Shown here piece after piece: positions 28,165 through 38,285 of a stretch of 64,000 nucleotides of DNA (its first letter is position 1; the number at the start of each line of letters is the position of its first letter). This stretch comes from Halomonas sp. Its GTDB lineage: Bacteria > Pseudomonadota > Gammaproteobacteria > Pseudomonadales > Halomonadaceae. The notes beneath the pieces were generated by a model. It had not been told where the DNA came from. It ran no database searches and worked only from the letters and a program-made list of their open reading frames with translations. The translations under genes were made by a program, and so were the position numbers. The stretch spans positions 52,564 through 116,563 of the forward strand of contig NZ_JAFWFN010000030.1 of the NCBI RefSeq assembly GCF_017515565.1, read 5' to 3'.

Positions 28165-31100
28165 CTATGGGGGCCGCGGTAAAAACACGTCGAGTTGGTG
28201 ATGTTGGCTATCCAGCGGTACGCGTACGGGCGTGCCTGCGCTTATGTTAGCTAGGCGATGACCATCAAGCGTTACACAAATATCATCCGTTTGCGGGGTC
28301 GCTGTTGGGTCTTGCGTATTGCTCACCTTGATATGGTAGTGCGTTTCGGCAAGCGTAATATCAGCGCTAACGCTGGGCCAGTGGCGGGGTAAGCAGGGTG
28401 AGATAAGCAGCCACTCCCCCTCGCGGCGAATACCTAAAATACCTTCTATCCCGGCTTGGAGCATCAAACCAGCCGCACCGGTGTACCAGGTCCACCCACC
28501 CCGCCCAGTATGGGGGGCGACGGAGTACACGTCAGCGGCCACCACGTAAGGCTCCACGCGATAGCGAGCAGCCTCTTCCGCGTTGTGTGCATGGTTAATG
28601 GGGTTAAGCAGTGTGAAAAGCTGGTGCGCTTTGTCACCATCGCCAAGGCTTGCAAAAGCCTGCATCGCCCACATCGCCGCATGGCTATATTGGCCGCCAT
28701 TTTCCCGCATGCCGGGTGGGTAGCCGCTGATATAGCCGGGATCACGCTGGGGTTGGTCAAAGGGCGGCCAGAAGAACAGCGCTAATTGCTGGTCATGCCG
28801 AATCAGCTTGCGTTCTAACGAGGCCATCGCCACTGCTGCGCGTTGAGGGTCGCTGGCGCCAGAAAGGACGGCCCATGACTGCGCAATAGAATCAATCTGG
28901 CAGGCATCGCTTTCTTTGCTGCCCAGCCAAGCGCCATCGTCGTAGGTGGCTCGTCGATACCACTGTCCATCCCAAGCCGATTCTTCCAGCGCAAGGCGTA
29001 GTGCATGAGCCTGATGCTGCCAGCGAGTCGCACGCTGCTCCTCTGAGTGAGCTGTTTGGGCTTCGCGCTGTTCGGCGATGGGGACAAACAGTTCAAGCGT
29101 TTTTACCAATAGCCAGCCAAGCCACACGCTCTCTCCCTTGCCTTCAGCACCTACCCGGTTCATACCATCATTCCAGTCGCCGCCGCCTATCAGCGGCAAG
29201 CCCTGTTCACCCAGCTGCGAAAGGCTGATATCGAGACTCCGGGCACAGTGTTCAAAAAGCGAGGCGGTTTCCAACGAAGTGGTGGGTTGGAAAAAATGTT
29301 CATGCTCTTGGGGTGCTAGTGGTGGGCCATCTAAAAAGCTAACCGGTTCGTCGAGAATCGTAACGTCTTGGGTTGTGGCCATATAGCGTGCGCAGGCATA
29401 GGCCAACCAAACGCGGTCGTCAGAGATGCGTGTACGCACCCCTTGCCCTGAGTGAGGCAGCCACCAGTGCTGTACATCGCCTTCTGGGAACTGGCGTGAA
29501 GCGGCCCGAAGCAAATGCCGGCGAGTTGTTTCGGGGTGGCTAAACGTTAACGCCATGCCATCTTGCAACTGGTCGCGGAAGCCATAGGCGCCGCTGGCTT
29601 GGTAAAATGCAGAGCGTGCCGTGAGGCGGCAAGCGATGGTTTGATACAGTAGCCAGCCGTTCAGCATGATATCCATGGCCCTGTCCGGTGTTGAAACCTG
29701 GATGGCATTGAGCTGCGTATTCCAGTGGTCGTGAATACGGGCAAGTTCTGCATCAATATCGGCGCTACGGAAACGGGCAATTAACTCCGCGACTTCGTCG
29801 GTTGTGCCCCCTTGCCCAAGTAATACGATGATATCCACCGTTTCGTTGGGGGCTAATGAAATACGGCGTTGAAGGGCAGTGCAGGGGTCTTGTCCTGCGC
29901 CTAATGCGCCGGAAAGTGGTGCTCTTCCCCGTAGCCCGGCAGGTTCCGCTAGGCTTTTCCCGTAACCGATAAACTCGCTGCGATTGCCTGTCCATTGAGT
30001 AGGCAGTTCGCCGATATCGAGAAACGCTACTCGGTCTGGGAAGGCAGCATTCCAGGGGTTTGTCACTAATAAAGCGCCGCTAGCCGCCTCTTGTGACGTG
30101 ATTAGAAAGGGCGCTGATGCGCTGCGCGAGGTACCCAAAACCCACTCTGCATAGGCGGTTACAGAGAGCTTGCGTGGCCGCCCCGAGTTATTGGTTATTT
30201 TCAGCCTTGAGATGCGCAGCGGGGCATCAAGGGGGACGAAGTGCAGTAACGCTAGGCTAAGGTCATCTACTTGGTGGTCAAACTGGCTATAGCCAAAGCC
30301 ATGGCGGGCAATGTAACAGCCAGAGTCGCGTATCGGGCTGGCGGTAGCGGTATACAGGGCTAGAGACTCCTCATCTCGGATATAAATAGCATCCCCGCTA
30401 GGGTCCGTCACCGGGTCGTTAGACCAGGTTGTTAATTGATTCTCTCGGCTGCTGTCTGCCCAGAGATAGCCAGCCCCCTCTGCTGAGACTTGAAACCCCA
30501 GCTGTTGGTTGGCCACCACGTTAATCCACGGCGCAGGCGTTGAACTGCCTCCTTCAAGAACGGTGACATACTCCCGCCCCTGGTTGGCAAACCCGCCAAA
30601 CCCATTAAAAAACTCAAGCGTAGGCGGCTCACAACGCTGTGCGTTATCGCCCCTGTTAAGCCGATGCTGAGGCAGGGCACGTTTGGTAAAGGCGGCGGGT
30701 TGGCTTGCGGAGGGGGCTGGCAAGGTAATCGAGAGCTGGTCGGCAATCGCTCCCCGGTGTGCGATTAATGCTATCCGAGCAATCGATTGAAGCTGATGAC
30801 GTGATACGAGGCTGATTAAATCGGCCCGTAGGGCAAACACCGCTCCCTGTGCCTGGCTACAGTGCAAGCGTGGTCGTGATTGGCTTTTAAGTACCGTTGT
30901 TTCAATGGCCTGCTGAAGATCCTGAATATAAGAGGAGGCACGCTCGTTAATAATCACCACGTCGACTTCAAGGCGCTTCATATGCCAATACTCGTGGGCA
31001 CGAAGTAGCTGTTGAAGCTGTGCGATGTCATCAATGGACTCAATGCGTAGCAACACGATAGGCAAGTCGCCGGATATTCCGTGCTGCCAAAGCAGTGATT

Positions 31101-34100
31101 GCGGCCCTACACCACGTTTAATGGCGGCTTGGGAGGCTCTAAATCGAGCGTCTGGGTAGAGCAGGGGCGCCGCCAGTCGCTGAAAGTCGGCGGCCTCTTC
31201 AGGCTGAATCGCTAAATGACGCAGCTGCACCTGGGCCTGGGTCCACGCTAGCATTTTGGCCCGCTCAAAGGCGCTGTGGTCGTGATGCTTATCAACCAAA
31301 TTCAGCAGTTCCTCTCGGGAAGGCGCCACAACTGTCCAGTAGGCGATGCGCGCGACGTTGCCAGGTGTAATCCGCAGGCAGCAGCGCAACGCAAAAATAG
31401 GGTCAATAACACTGCCTACCGTGTCTGATAATCGCTGGCCTTCAGTAAGGGCAGACGCTTGGACAATACTGTTGCCCCTGCCGATAAACCGCTCGCGGTC
31501 GGTTTCGTATTGGATATCCCCCAGCAATTCCCCTTCTACAACGGCAAAGTGAGCGGCCCATACATTGGCATCGTTAGGGCCTCGCCGCCGCCGAGTCGCC
31601 ACAAGTGCGTCGAACTCTGGCAGGTACTCCGTCACCACGAACAGTTTGGCAAAGCTTGGGTGTGCATTGTCGGTACTGGGGGTGGTTAGCACTAATTCTG
31701 CATAGGAGGTAACGTCGATATCGCAGGTGTGACGTCCGCTGTTAGTCAGCGTGACTAGGCGCACTTCACTGTCGTCTTCTCCGGAAACAAGTATCTCTAA
31801 GTGACTGGCAATGGATTCGTGGCGGTGGGAGTAGCGCGCATAATCTTCGGCAAATAGCACATGGTTAGACCCGTCGCGAGGAGTGTTTTTGGCCCCTACT
31901 GCCTGTCCCGTTGCAGTCCACACATAGGGGCGACGGGTGTCGCGGAGAAAAATAAAGCTTCCCCAGTGGTCGCGTGTGGTGTCGGGTTGCCAGCGGGTGA
32001 TGGCGATATCGTGCCATCGGCTATAGCCGCCTCCCGTGGCGGTTAACATGATGGAGTAGTTACCGTTGGAGAGTAGGTGGGTAACCGGCGGGCCACTAAT
32101 TTCGGTAGAAACACGGCGCAGTGTTTGCGCTTCGTTGATGATTTGACTGGCGGTTGACTTCACCTCTTCTGCGCGTGGGTAGGCAATGGCAACATCACGG
32201 GGAACACGCTCTTGTAGCAACAGCTCGCTGGCTTGAATCATCGGTTCGCGGTGAAAGCGTGCCCGCATTTGCCCGTGATGAAGCGTATTGGCGATGGCGA
32301 CGATAGTCATGCCCTGATGGTGGGCCATGTAGCTGTGCACAATTACCCGTTCTTCGCCTTTTGGAAGACGGGAGCGGGTTAGGTCTAGCGCTTCGTAGTA
32401 GCCGTAGCGCCCTAGCGCGCCCATTTCGGCTAGGCGGCGATAATTTTGGCAGGCCCCTACAGGGTCAATCATCGTTGCCAAGCCGGTGGCGTAAGGCGCA
32501 ATGACTAAATCTGCCGAAAGGCCACGTTTAAGCCCTAGACCAGGCACACCAAAATTGGAGTATTGGTAGGTTTGCTCTATGTCCCGCGCGTTATACCCCG
32601 ACTCAGAAATGCCCCAGGGGGCTGAAAACTGTGCAGCGTATGTTTGCTGGCGTTTAACCACTAGGCGATTAGTTTGCTCAATTAGGCTACCCGCTGGGGC
32701 GCGCATGACCAGCGAGGGCATCAGGTACTCAAACATGGAGCCTGACCAAGAGATTAATGCTGCGCCGTGTTTTAAGGGGGTTGCTGAGCGGCCTAGGCGG
32801 AACCAGTGACGAGTGGGTGCATCGCCTTTGGCGATGGCAAACAGGCTGGCCAGCCGTGCCTCTGACGCCAGCAGGTCATAGCAGCTGCTATCTAGGCTGT
32901 CATCATCCAGCGAGTAGCCAATCGACAGTAGCTGCCGTTCCTGATTAAGCAGAAACGCAAAATTCATGTTGAGGGCTAGGCGTCTGGCTTTAGTAGCCAG
33001 TTGCTGTAACTGCTCAGCATGGCAGCCTGATGATAGTGGTGCGTTCGTTAGATCATCGTAGTGCTGGGCAACCGTTTTGTGCAGCGCGTTGATCCAAAAC
33101 AGCCCATCTTCACTGTCGACATCATGACGGCCATTGAACACGTCGTACGCTATTTCACATGTTTGTTTTGTGCGTGCGGTGAGGGCTGCCAAGTCTAAGG
33201 GCGATGTTGGGCTTTCGCTTACCAACGCATCAATACGCTTAAGCTGTGCAGTAAGCGGGTTGTTGGCCTCCGGGGTTTCTAATGCTTGTGCCGCGCGCTT
33301 GAGTGCCTCAAAAGCCAGGGCCAGCGTGTCGGTGATACCTTGGCGGGGGGTAGGTTGAAACGCTTCTTGCTGCCATGTTTCCAGGGCGTTTGCGAGGGCA
33401 ATAAGGTGGCCAGCAAGGTTGCCGCTATCCACGGTGGAGACATACCGAGGGACTAGTGGGCGGAGGTCTTCGGTTGCGTACCAGTTGAAAAAGTGACCTC
33501 GGTAGCGAGGCAGACTACACATAACCGTCAGCGTCGTTTCCAGGCGTTTGAGAGCATCCTGTTGGCTGATCCAACCAAAATCTCGTGCAGCCAGCGTTGC
33601 TAGTAAATATAAGCCTATATTGGTGGGGGAAGTGCGTTGGGCGGTGACAGGATGAGGAGCTTCTTGAAAATTATCGGGGGGTAGCCTGTTACTAGAGGCA
33701 TCAACAAATGTTTCAAAGTAGCGCCACGTTTTTCGGCCGATTAGCCTAAGTTCAAGCGAGAGGTCGTCTGCTAGTGGTGGATGAGCGGTACGGGTGTTTG
33801 TACCACTTAGCCAAGACGCAATGGCAGGTGCCGTCGCCCATAGCAGCGCCATTGGCACGACAATTATCCAAACGCTGCTGTTAAACCATAGCGCACTAAG
33901 CGCAAGGGCTACGCCAAGCAACGTGCCGGGCGCCATGTGCGCATAAAAACCCCCTATCGTTAAATGGGGGTGTTTCATTGTTTGGGCGGCTGATGTCCAC
34001 TCCAGCAGATGGCGGCGAGTTATAAAAAGTCGCGTTAGCGTGCGGGCAATAGCATCTATCATTCGCCATGCTTGGTCAGGAAGGAATGTCAGCTGCAGTA

Positions 34101-36801
34101 GGATTTGCGTTAACCCTAGGGTTAGCTCTTCCAGCCACTGTTGAAAATGGTGGGGTAAATTCACCCGCGCTCGCAGCGGTATAAAAGTGCTAACCAGCGA
34201 TAGTAGAGTAGGGGTGCTAATGATGAAGACGACTATCAAGGAGCTGACAAAGGCCTCTAATAAAGGAAGCTGCCAACTGATTGCCAGGCTAGCCAGCAGT
34301 AACGGCGGAAGCAGCGAACGGCGCAGGTTACCGAGTGTTTTCAGGCGCCCTGTCAGCGGTAATGCCCCTTTTAATAGCCAGGGAAGTAACTGCCAATCGC
34401 CCCGCACCCAGCGATGTTGGCGCTTTGCCACAACGTCATAACGGTTTGGAAAGTCTTCGATAACTTCAACGTCTGAAGCAAGGCCTGCGCGGGCAAAAAT
34501 ACCCTCAAACATATCGTGGCTAAGCAGGCTGTTTTCAGGGACACGGTTTTCCAGCGATGCTTCAAAAGCGTCAATATTATAGATGCCCTTGCCCGCGAAC
34601 GACCCTTCGCCCACTAAGTCCTGGTAGAGGTCTGAAATAGCCGCCGCATAAGGCTCAATGCCGCCTGGCGCAGAACACAGCCGCTGGTACGTTGAGCCTT
34701 TTTCTCCGGTGGGTAACGACTGGGTGACCCGGGGCTGAAGGATTCCATAGCCTTCTACGATGCGGCGCTGCTGCTGGTCAAAGCGGGGTTGATTCAGCGG
34801 GTGGGCTATTTTGCCAATCAGCTTACTGGCAACACCCCGTGGCAAGCGGGTATCGGCATCTAGCGTAATGACATAACGGACACCTTTCGGTAGTGCCGGC
34901 GGGTCGATAAACGTCGTGTCTGTTGCGCCTCTTAATAGCCGGTTGAGCTCGTGGAGCTTGCCGCGCTTACGCTCCCACCCCATCCAGCAGCGCTCGCTTT
35001 GATTAAATACGCGTTTACGATGTAGTAAAAAGAAGCGCTTTTCATGACCGGGATAACAGTAGCGTTCGTTTAACTGCTGTATTCGCGCTGCTGCCGCGTT
35101 TAATAACGCAGCGTCTTCAGCGCTTTCTGGCTGTGGGGCATCAACACCATCTGCTAGCAGCGCATAGCTGATGGCGCCTTCTCCACTACTGAGGTGGTGC
35201 ACCTCAAGACGGTCAAGTTGCTCTTGTAAGTCTGCTTCATGGGTCAATAGCGTCGGTATCACGACCAGCGTGCGAAATGTCGTTGGAATACCTTTCGCAA
35301 GATCCAGGCTGGGCAGCGGCTGAGTGCCGATGCTATGAATGAACAACCGGTTAACCATGGAGGTAGCCACTTCTACAATGGGCAGGATGCTCAGGATCGC
35401 CAGTAATAACAGCCATAAGGGGGAGGTTTGCCCTGTTCCACCTGAAGTCCACAGTAGCAGCCAGGCGGCTAGCACCATCAAACTTACCGAGGTTGCTGCC
35501 AGCATGGTGCTGTAGCCACGGATACCGTTGTTTAGCAGTACTTGGCGAAACCGTCGATGAAACGGAGTGCGAAAGCCAAGGCGTTGCTCAAACGCGCTTC
35601 GCCCGGCAGCCACCAAAAAGTAGCCGGGGTCGCCTACCCGTGCCGCTTCTTGAGGGGTATCAGTAAGCGCTACGGCCTCGCGTGAGGCTGCCAGGGCATG
35701 GTCAACCACTTCAAGCTCTGTGTAAGTGGAGCCGCGGGCAAGCTCCTCTACTGCGCTGCGATAATGGTTGCGTGTTGAAAAGTCGTACTGCGCAAAACTA
35801 CTTTTTTCACTTAGTTTTACGTCTACTAAGCTGACACTTTCGAGGAGTTCAGCCCAATCGGTGCTTGAGATAAAGCGCATGCTGGTAATAACGTTGCGCA
35901 CCGTGACGTTAGCCGCGCCCTGACGTTGCTGGGCACTCTGCACAACGTCATCTATAGAGTCGCCCTGGCGATTAAGCTGCTCCAAAAGCCAGCAGGCCAG
36001 AGGGTTCGTGAGGGGGTTAACACCGCGTAAACGTTTGGCTAATTGGGCGGTAAAAGGCTCTGATAGCGGTATTTCCTGAAAGGTAAATGATGGAACTTCA
36101 TAATCGGCAGAACGAACGTCTGATGGGGGATTGTCAGCTGGGTCGTTTTCGGGGCCTGTCCATTTAGCCGCTAATACGTCCGCTTTATCCCGGGCTGTCT
36201 GTTCAGTAATGATTTGGTCAGCAAGCCGGCGAAGGTTTTCGATCAGCACGATGCGCAGCGTTATCGCCACCGCCCATAACTCTCCAATCGTTAGTGGCTG
36301 TTCGCGCTGGTAGGCGTTAATAAAGGTACGCAGATTAGTTAATTCTAGGTTGCTGTCGGTATGCGCAACAAATGCCCATGCGATACCAAATACTCGTGGG
36401 TAGCCCGCAAAAGGGCCTTTGGAAAGCTTAGGTAACTGGCGATAATAACCGGGGGGTAGGTCGCCACGAATTTCACGAATTTGTGCTTCAATGAGGTGGT
36501 AGTTATCCAGTAACCATGCGGCAGCAGGCACCAAGTCACGGCCCTCTGTCAGGGTTACTCCACAGGCGCGGTAGGCCGCAAGCAGTACATTGGCATTATC
36601 ATTAAGCCTGCGGGTTAACGACATCACCTTAGCCGGGGTGCTAGTGACCGTTTGTGCCCGCGCTAAACTGCCCGCATGTTGTTCTAATCGTTCCGCACTA
36701 AACAGCTCTTCCCGTACCGGTGACGTTGAACGCCAAAGTGCCACAGAGGCATGATGTTGTTGCACACCACGAAGAAAAGGCATTTGGTTAAAAAGAGTCA
36801 C
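28165..36801 (-). CDS. cgs: Cyclic beta-1,2-glucan synthase
   Basis: Giant inner-membrane enzyme of 2878 aa (rhizobial NdvB and Brucella Cgs are about 2830-2870) that makes and cyclises beta-1,2-glucan from UDP-glucose and then phosphorolyses it to set ring size. Residues about 420-500 and 840-1000 hold the membrane segments. The GT84 transferase carries VITLDADTRLPRG near 650 and the RQHRWVRGDWQ motif near 790. Two glycobiarch-type beta-sandwich repeats follow, and the GH94 phosphorylase carries GGGDWNDGMNRVG near 2545. It starts with GTG at 36801, with AGGA eight bases upstream; ATG 36783 is the alternative. It follows a Crp/Fnr regulator on the same strand. The glucan acts in the periplasm or is exported. 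Confidence 0.93.
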   Translation of the reverse strand: MTLFNQMPFLRGVQQHHASVALWRSTSPVREELFSAERLEQHAGSLARAQTVTSTPAKVMSLTRRLNDNANVLLAAYRACGVTLTEGRDLVPAAAWLLDNYHLIEAQIREIRGDLPPGYYRQLPKLSKGPFAGYPRVFGIAWAFVAHTDSNLELTNLRTFINAYQREQPLTIGELWAVAITLRIVLIENLRRLADQIITEQTARDKADVLAAKWTGPENDPADNPPSDVRSADYEVPSFTFQEIPLSEPFTAQLAKRLRGVNPLTNPLACWLLEQLNRQGDSIDDVVQSAQQRQGAANVTVRNVITSMRFISSTDWAELLESVSLVDVKLSEKSSFAQYDFSTRNHYRSAVEELARGSTYTELEVVDHALAASREAVALTDTPQEAARVGDPGYFLVAAGRSAFEQRLGFRTPFHRRFRQVLLNNGIRGYSTMLAATSVSLMVLAAWLLLWTSGGTGQTSPLWLLLLAILSILPIVEVATSMVNRLFIHSIGTQPLPSLDLAKGIPTTFRTLVVIPTLLTHEADLQEQLDRLEVHHLSSGEGAISYALLADGVDAPQPESAEDAALLNAAAARIQQLNERYCYPGHEKRFFLLHRKRVFNQSERCWMGWERKRGKLHELNRLLRGATDTTFIDPPALPKGVRYVITLDADTRLPRGVASKLIGKIAHPLNQPRFDQQQRRIVEGYGILQPRVTQSLPTGEKGSTYQRLCSAPGGIEPYAAAISDLYQDLVGEGSFAGKGIYNIDAFEASLENRVPENSLLSHDMFEGIFARAGLASDVEVIEDFPNRYDVVAKRQHRWVRGDWQLLPWLLKGALPLTGRLKTLGNLRRSLLPPLLLASLAISWQLPLLEAFVSSLIVVFIISTPTLLSLVSTFIPLRARVNLPHHFQQWLEELTLGLTQILLQLTFLPDQAWRMIDAIARTLTRLFITRRHLLEWTSAAQTMKHPHLTIGGFYAHMAPGTLLGVALALSALWFNSSVWIIVVPMALLWATAPAIASWLSGTNTRTAHPPLADDLSLELRLIGRKTWRYFETFVDASSNRLPPDNFQEAPHPVTAQRTSPTNIGLYLLATLAARDFGWISQQDALKRLETTLTVMCSLPRYRGHFFNWYATEDLRPLVPRYVSTVDSGNLAGHLIALANALETWQQEAFQPTPRQGITDTLALAFEALKRAAQALETPEANNPLTAQLKRIDALVSESPTSPLDLAALTARTKQTCEIAYDVFNGRHDVDSEDGLFWINALHKTVAQHYDDLTNAPLSSGCHAEQLQQLATKARRLALNMNFAFLLNQERQLLSIGYSLDDDSLDSSCYDLLASEARLASLFAIAKGDAPTRHWFRLGRSATPLKHGAALISWSGSMFEYLMPSLVMRAPAGSLIEQTNRLVVKRQQTYAAQFSAPWGISESGYNARDIEQTYQYSNFGVPGLGLKRGLSADLVIAPYATGLATMIDPVGACQNYRRLAEMGALGRYGYYEALDLTRSRLPKGEERVIVHSYMAHHQGMTIVAIANTLHHGQMRARFHREPMIQASELLLQERVPRDVAIAYPRAEEVKSTASQIINEAQTLRRVSTEISGPPVTHLLSNGNYSIMLTATGGGYSRWHDIAITRWQPDTTRDHWGSFIFLRDTRRPYVWTATGQAVGAKNTPRDGSNHVLFAEDYARYSHRHESIASHLEILVSGEDDSEVRLVTLTNSGRHTCDIDVTSYAELVLTTPSTDNAHPSFAKLFVVTEYLPEFDALVATRRRRGPNDANVWAAHFAVVEGELLGDIQYETDRERFIGRGNSIVQASALTEGQRLSDTVGSVIDPIFALRCCLRITPGNVARIAYWTVVAPSREELLNLVDKHHDHSAFERAKMLAWTQAQVQLRHLAIQPEEAADFQRLAAPLLYPDARFRASQAAIKRGVGPQSLLWQHGISGDLPIVLLRIESIDDIAQLQQLLRAHEYWHMKRLEVDVVIINERASSYIQDLQQAIETTVLKSQSRPRLHCSQAQGAVFALRADLISLVSRHQLQSIARIALIAHRGAIADQLSITLPAPSASQPAAFTKRALPQHRLNRGDNAQRCEPPTLEFFNGFGGFANQGREYVTVLEGGSSTPAPWINVVANQQLGFQVSAEGAGYLWADSSRENQLTTWSNDPVTDPSGDAIYIRDEESLALYTATASPIRDSGCYIARHGFGYSQFDHQVDDLSLALLHFVPLDAPLRISRLKITNNSGRPRKLSVTAYAEWVLGTSRSASAPFLITSQEAASGALLVTNPWNAAFPDRVAFLDIGELPTQWTGNRSEFIGYGKSLAEPAGLRGRAPLSGALGAGQDPCTALQRRISLAPNETVDIIVLLGQGGTTDEVAELIARFRSADIDAELARIHDHWNTQLNAIQVSTPDRAMDIMLNGWLLYQTIACRLTARSAFYQASGAYGFRDQLQDGMALTFSHPETTRRHLLRAASRQFPEGDVQHWWLPHSGQGVRTRISDDRVWLAYACARYMATTQDVTILDEPVSFLDGPPLAPQEHEHFFQPTTSLETASLFEHCARSLDISLSQLGEQGLPLIGGGDWNDGMNRVGAEGKGESVWLGWLLVKTLELFVPIAEQREAQTAHSEEQRATRWQHQAHALRLALEESAWDGQWYRRATYDDGAWLGSKESDACQIDSIAQSWAVLSGASDPQRAAVAMASLERKLIRHDQQLALFFWPPFDQPQRDPGYISGYPPGMRENGGQYSHAAMWAMQAFASLGDGDKAHQLFTLLNPINHAHNAEEAARYRVEPYVVAADVYSVAPHTGRGGWTWYTGAAGLMLQAGIEGILGIRREGEWLLISPCLPRHWPSVSADITLAETHYHIKVSNTQDPTATPQTDDICVTLDGHRLANISAGTPVRVPLDSQHHQLDVFLPRPP

Positions 36802-36877
36802 GGTTTACATCCTAATGAATGTTTAAGTCAAAACGCTCAAAACCAGATGTTTATCTGTTAAGACGATGTGCTCTACG

Positions 36878-37666
36878 TTATTTTTTGTCAGTTCGATAAC
36901 GCACATTGCGTGGATGGCAGGCGCAAGATGATGTAATAACGTGGTCGTGGTGGGCTGTACGATAAGGCATAAGTCGTTCGGTTTCTTTTTTAACAACGGC
37001 GTAGCATTCACAACAAAGTTGCTCTAAGCGTGCTCTGTCTAATACGGTGATATGGCCTCTTCGATACTCAATGATTCCAAGTTTGAGTAGTTTTCCCGCT
37101 GCTTCAGTCACACCTTCGCGTCGCACTCCTAACATGTTAGCAATAAGCTCTTGCGTCATGTTGAGCTGATTACTGGGCAAGCGGTCTAACGATATTAACA
37201 GCCATCGGCATAGCTGCTGATGAATAGTGTGGTGGCGATTACAAACGGCAGTTTGCGACATCTGAGTAATTAATACTTGCGTGTAGCGCAGCAGCAGATG
37301 GCACATCGCGCCGTGTGATTTAAACTCCTCTTTGAGCACGCTGGCAGGTAAGCGCAGCGCCTGCCCTGCGCTTTGCACGATCGCTCGGTTATTCATGCTC
37401 TCTCCGCCCGTAAAGACGGCAACGCCCACCAAACCATCATTACCAACCACTGCAATTTCGGTCGAAGCGCCGTTCTCCGTTACATATAACAGTGAAACAA
37501 TCGCATCCTCTGGGAAATAAACGTAGTTTGGCGAGGCGCCTTGCTCGCAGAGAACATGGCCTAGAGGTAAGAAACACGGTTCCAGTAAAGGTAAAAGTCG
37601 CGCTTTAACATCATTGGGCAGCGCTGCAAGCAAATAATTTTTAATGAGTAGGTCGTGGTAATCCAT
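36878..37666 (-). CDS. Crp/Fnr-family regulator
   Basis: Regulator of 262 aa. Residues about 20-115 form a cyclic-nucleotide-binding-like barrel (LPLGHVLCEQGASPNYVYFP and FPEDAIVSLLYV); residues about 150-225 the helix-turn-helix (TQELIANMLGVRREGVTEAA). It lacks the cysteine cluster of FNR, although a C-terminal tail of about 30 residues contains CAC and a His-rich patch that might bind metal. It lies 76 bases upstream of cgs on the same strand and may control it. The ligand is unknown. Confidence 0.85.
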   Translation of the reverse strand: MDYHDLLIKNYLLAALPNDVKARLLPLLEPCFLPLGHVLCEQGASPNYVYFPEDAIVSLLYVTENGASTEIAVVGNDGLVGVAVFTGGESMNNRAIVQSAGQALRLPASVLKEEFKSHGAMCHLLLRYTQVLITQMSQTAVCNRHHTIHQQLCRWLLISLDRLPSNQLNMTQELIANMLGVRREGVTEAAGKLLKLGIIEYRRGHITVLDRARLEQLCCECYAVVKKETERLMPYRTAHHDHVITSSCACHPRNVRYRTDKK

Positions 37667-37974
37667 GTCTCATCATCCTTGAAATAGCATCTCGTATAGA
37701 TTTATCACGACCCTAGTTTAGCTTTATTAAATGCTAGCGAAGGGCTCAATAAACTCCTCAATATTGTGTGGCGGTATTCATTAAACAAGCAATAGTGAAT
37801 AGCCCTGTCAGTCATGGTAAATGCTGAGAAAATAGCTATAAGAGCACTAGAGTAATAATGATTTCTGTCCTTTTAGCTAAGCTCTCTAAGTAGTTAAACG
37901 CCTTTGTGCAAAGCGGATTTGTTCGGCGCGTAACGCTCAGAGGCCAGTAACGGCAGAGATGCCATCCCCGCTAA

Positions 37975-38106
37975 CAAAGCGCCTGGGGCGATTTAGCCTG
38001 GGACTATCAGCCGATTATTAAGATGTTTCGCCCTGGCGGCCAGCGGGCAATGGGTAAGCCGTACGGTAAAAAAGTCAAGCGCATTGGTATCTCCGGGGTT
38101 TGCTAA
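37975..38106 (+). pseudogene. C-terminal remnant of an unrecognised gene
   Basis: A 43-codon open frame that starts after a stop (TAA 37972) and ends naturally at 38106 has protein-like, basic content (YQPIIKMFRPGGQRAMGKPY, then GKKVKRIGISGV). There is no start or ribosome site. It looks like the tail of a lost gene. An upstream stretch from 37900 also resembles coding sequence but is broken. Confidence 0.35.
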
Positions 38107-38109
38107 TTA

Positions 38110-38141
38110 TTACGACTAAAGTTTTTAGACTTTAGTCGTAA
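38110..38141. repeat. 13-bp inverted repeat
   Basis: TTACGACTAAAGT and ACTTTAGTCGTAA are perfect mirror arms around TTTTAG. It lies immediately after the remnant, followed by only AAATT, so it could be an old terminator for that gene or an attachment scar. Confidence 0.75.
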
Positions 38142-38285
38142 AATTGGCCAATTAACTGGACTAATGGTCGGCTGCAGTGAATAAAGGGCACCACAAAAAC
38201 CGGCACGGCTGGTTTAGCTAAGGCATAGGGCTAAGCTGTTTTAAGACGCCCCTTTTTTCACCTGACTGCAAGCGGTACTTTTCTA

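Larger units (their letters stand above)
37667..38285. other. Gene-poor region upstream of the SLC13 gene
   Basis: A 619-base region. It contains the Crp/Fnr promoter end, a decayed open frame (37975-38106) and a long inverted repeat (38110-38141), both listed. The rest shows no gene I can support. Confidence 0.6.

Noticed and set aside
28456-36313. Many plus-strand and out-of-frame open frames across the glucan synthase gene
   Set aside because: They are shadows of one intact 2878-codon frame with strong family motifs on the minus strand.
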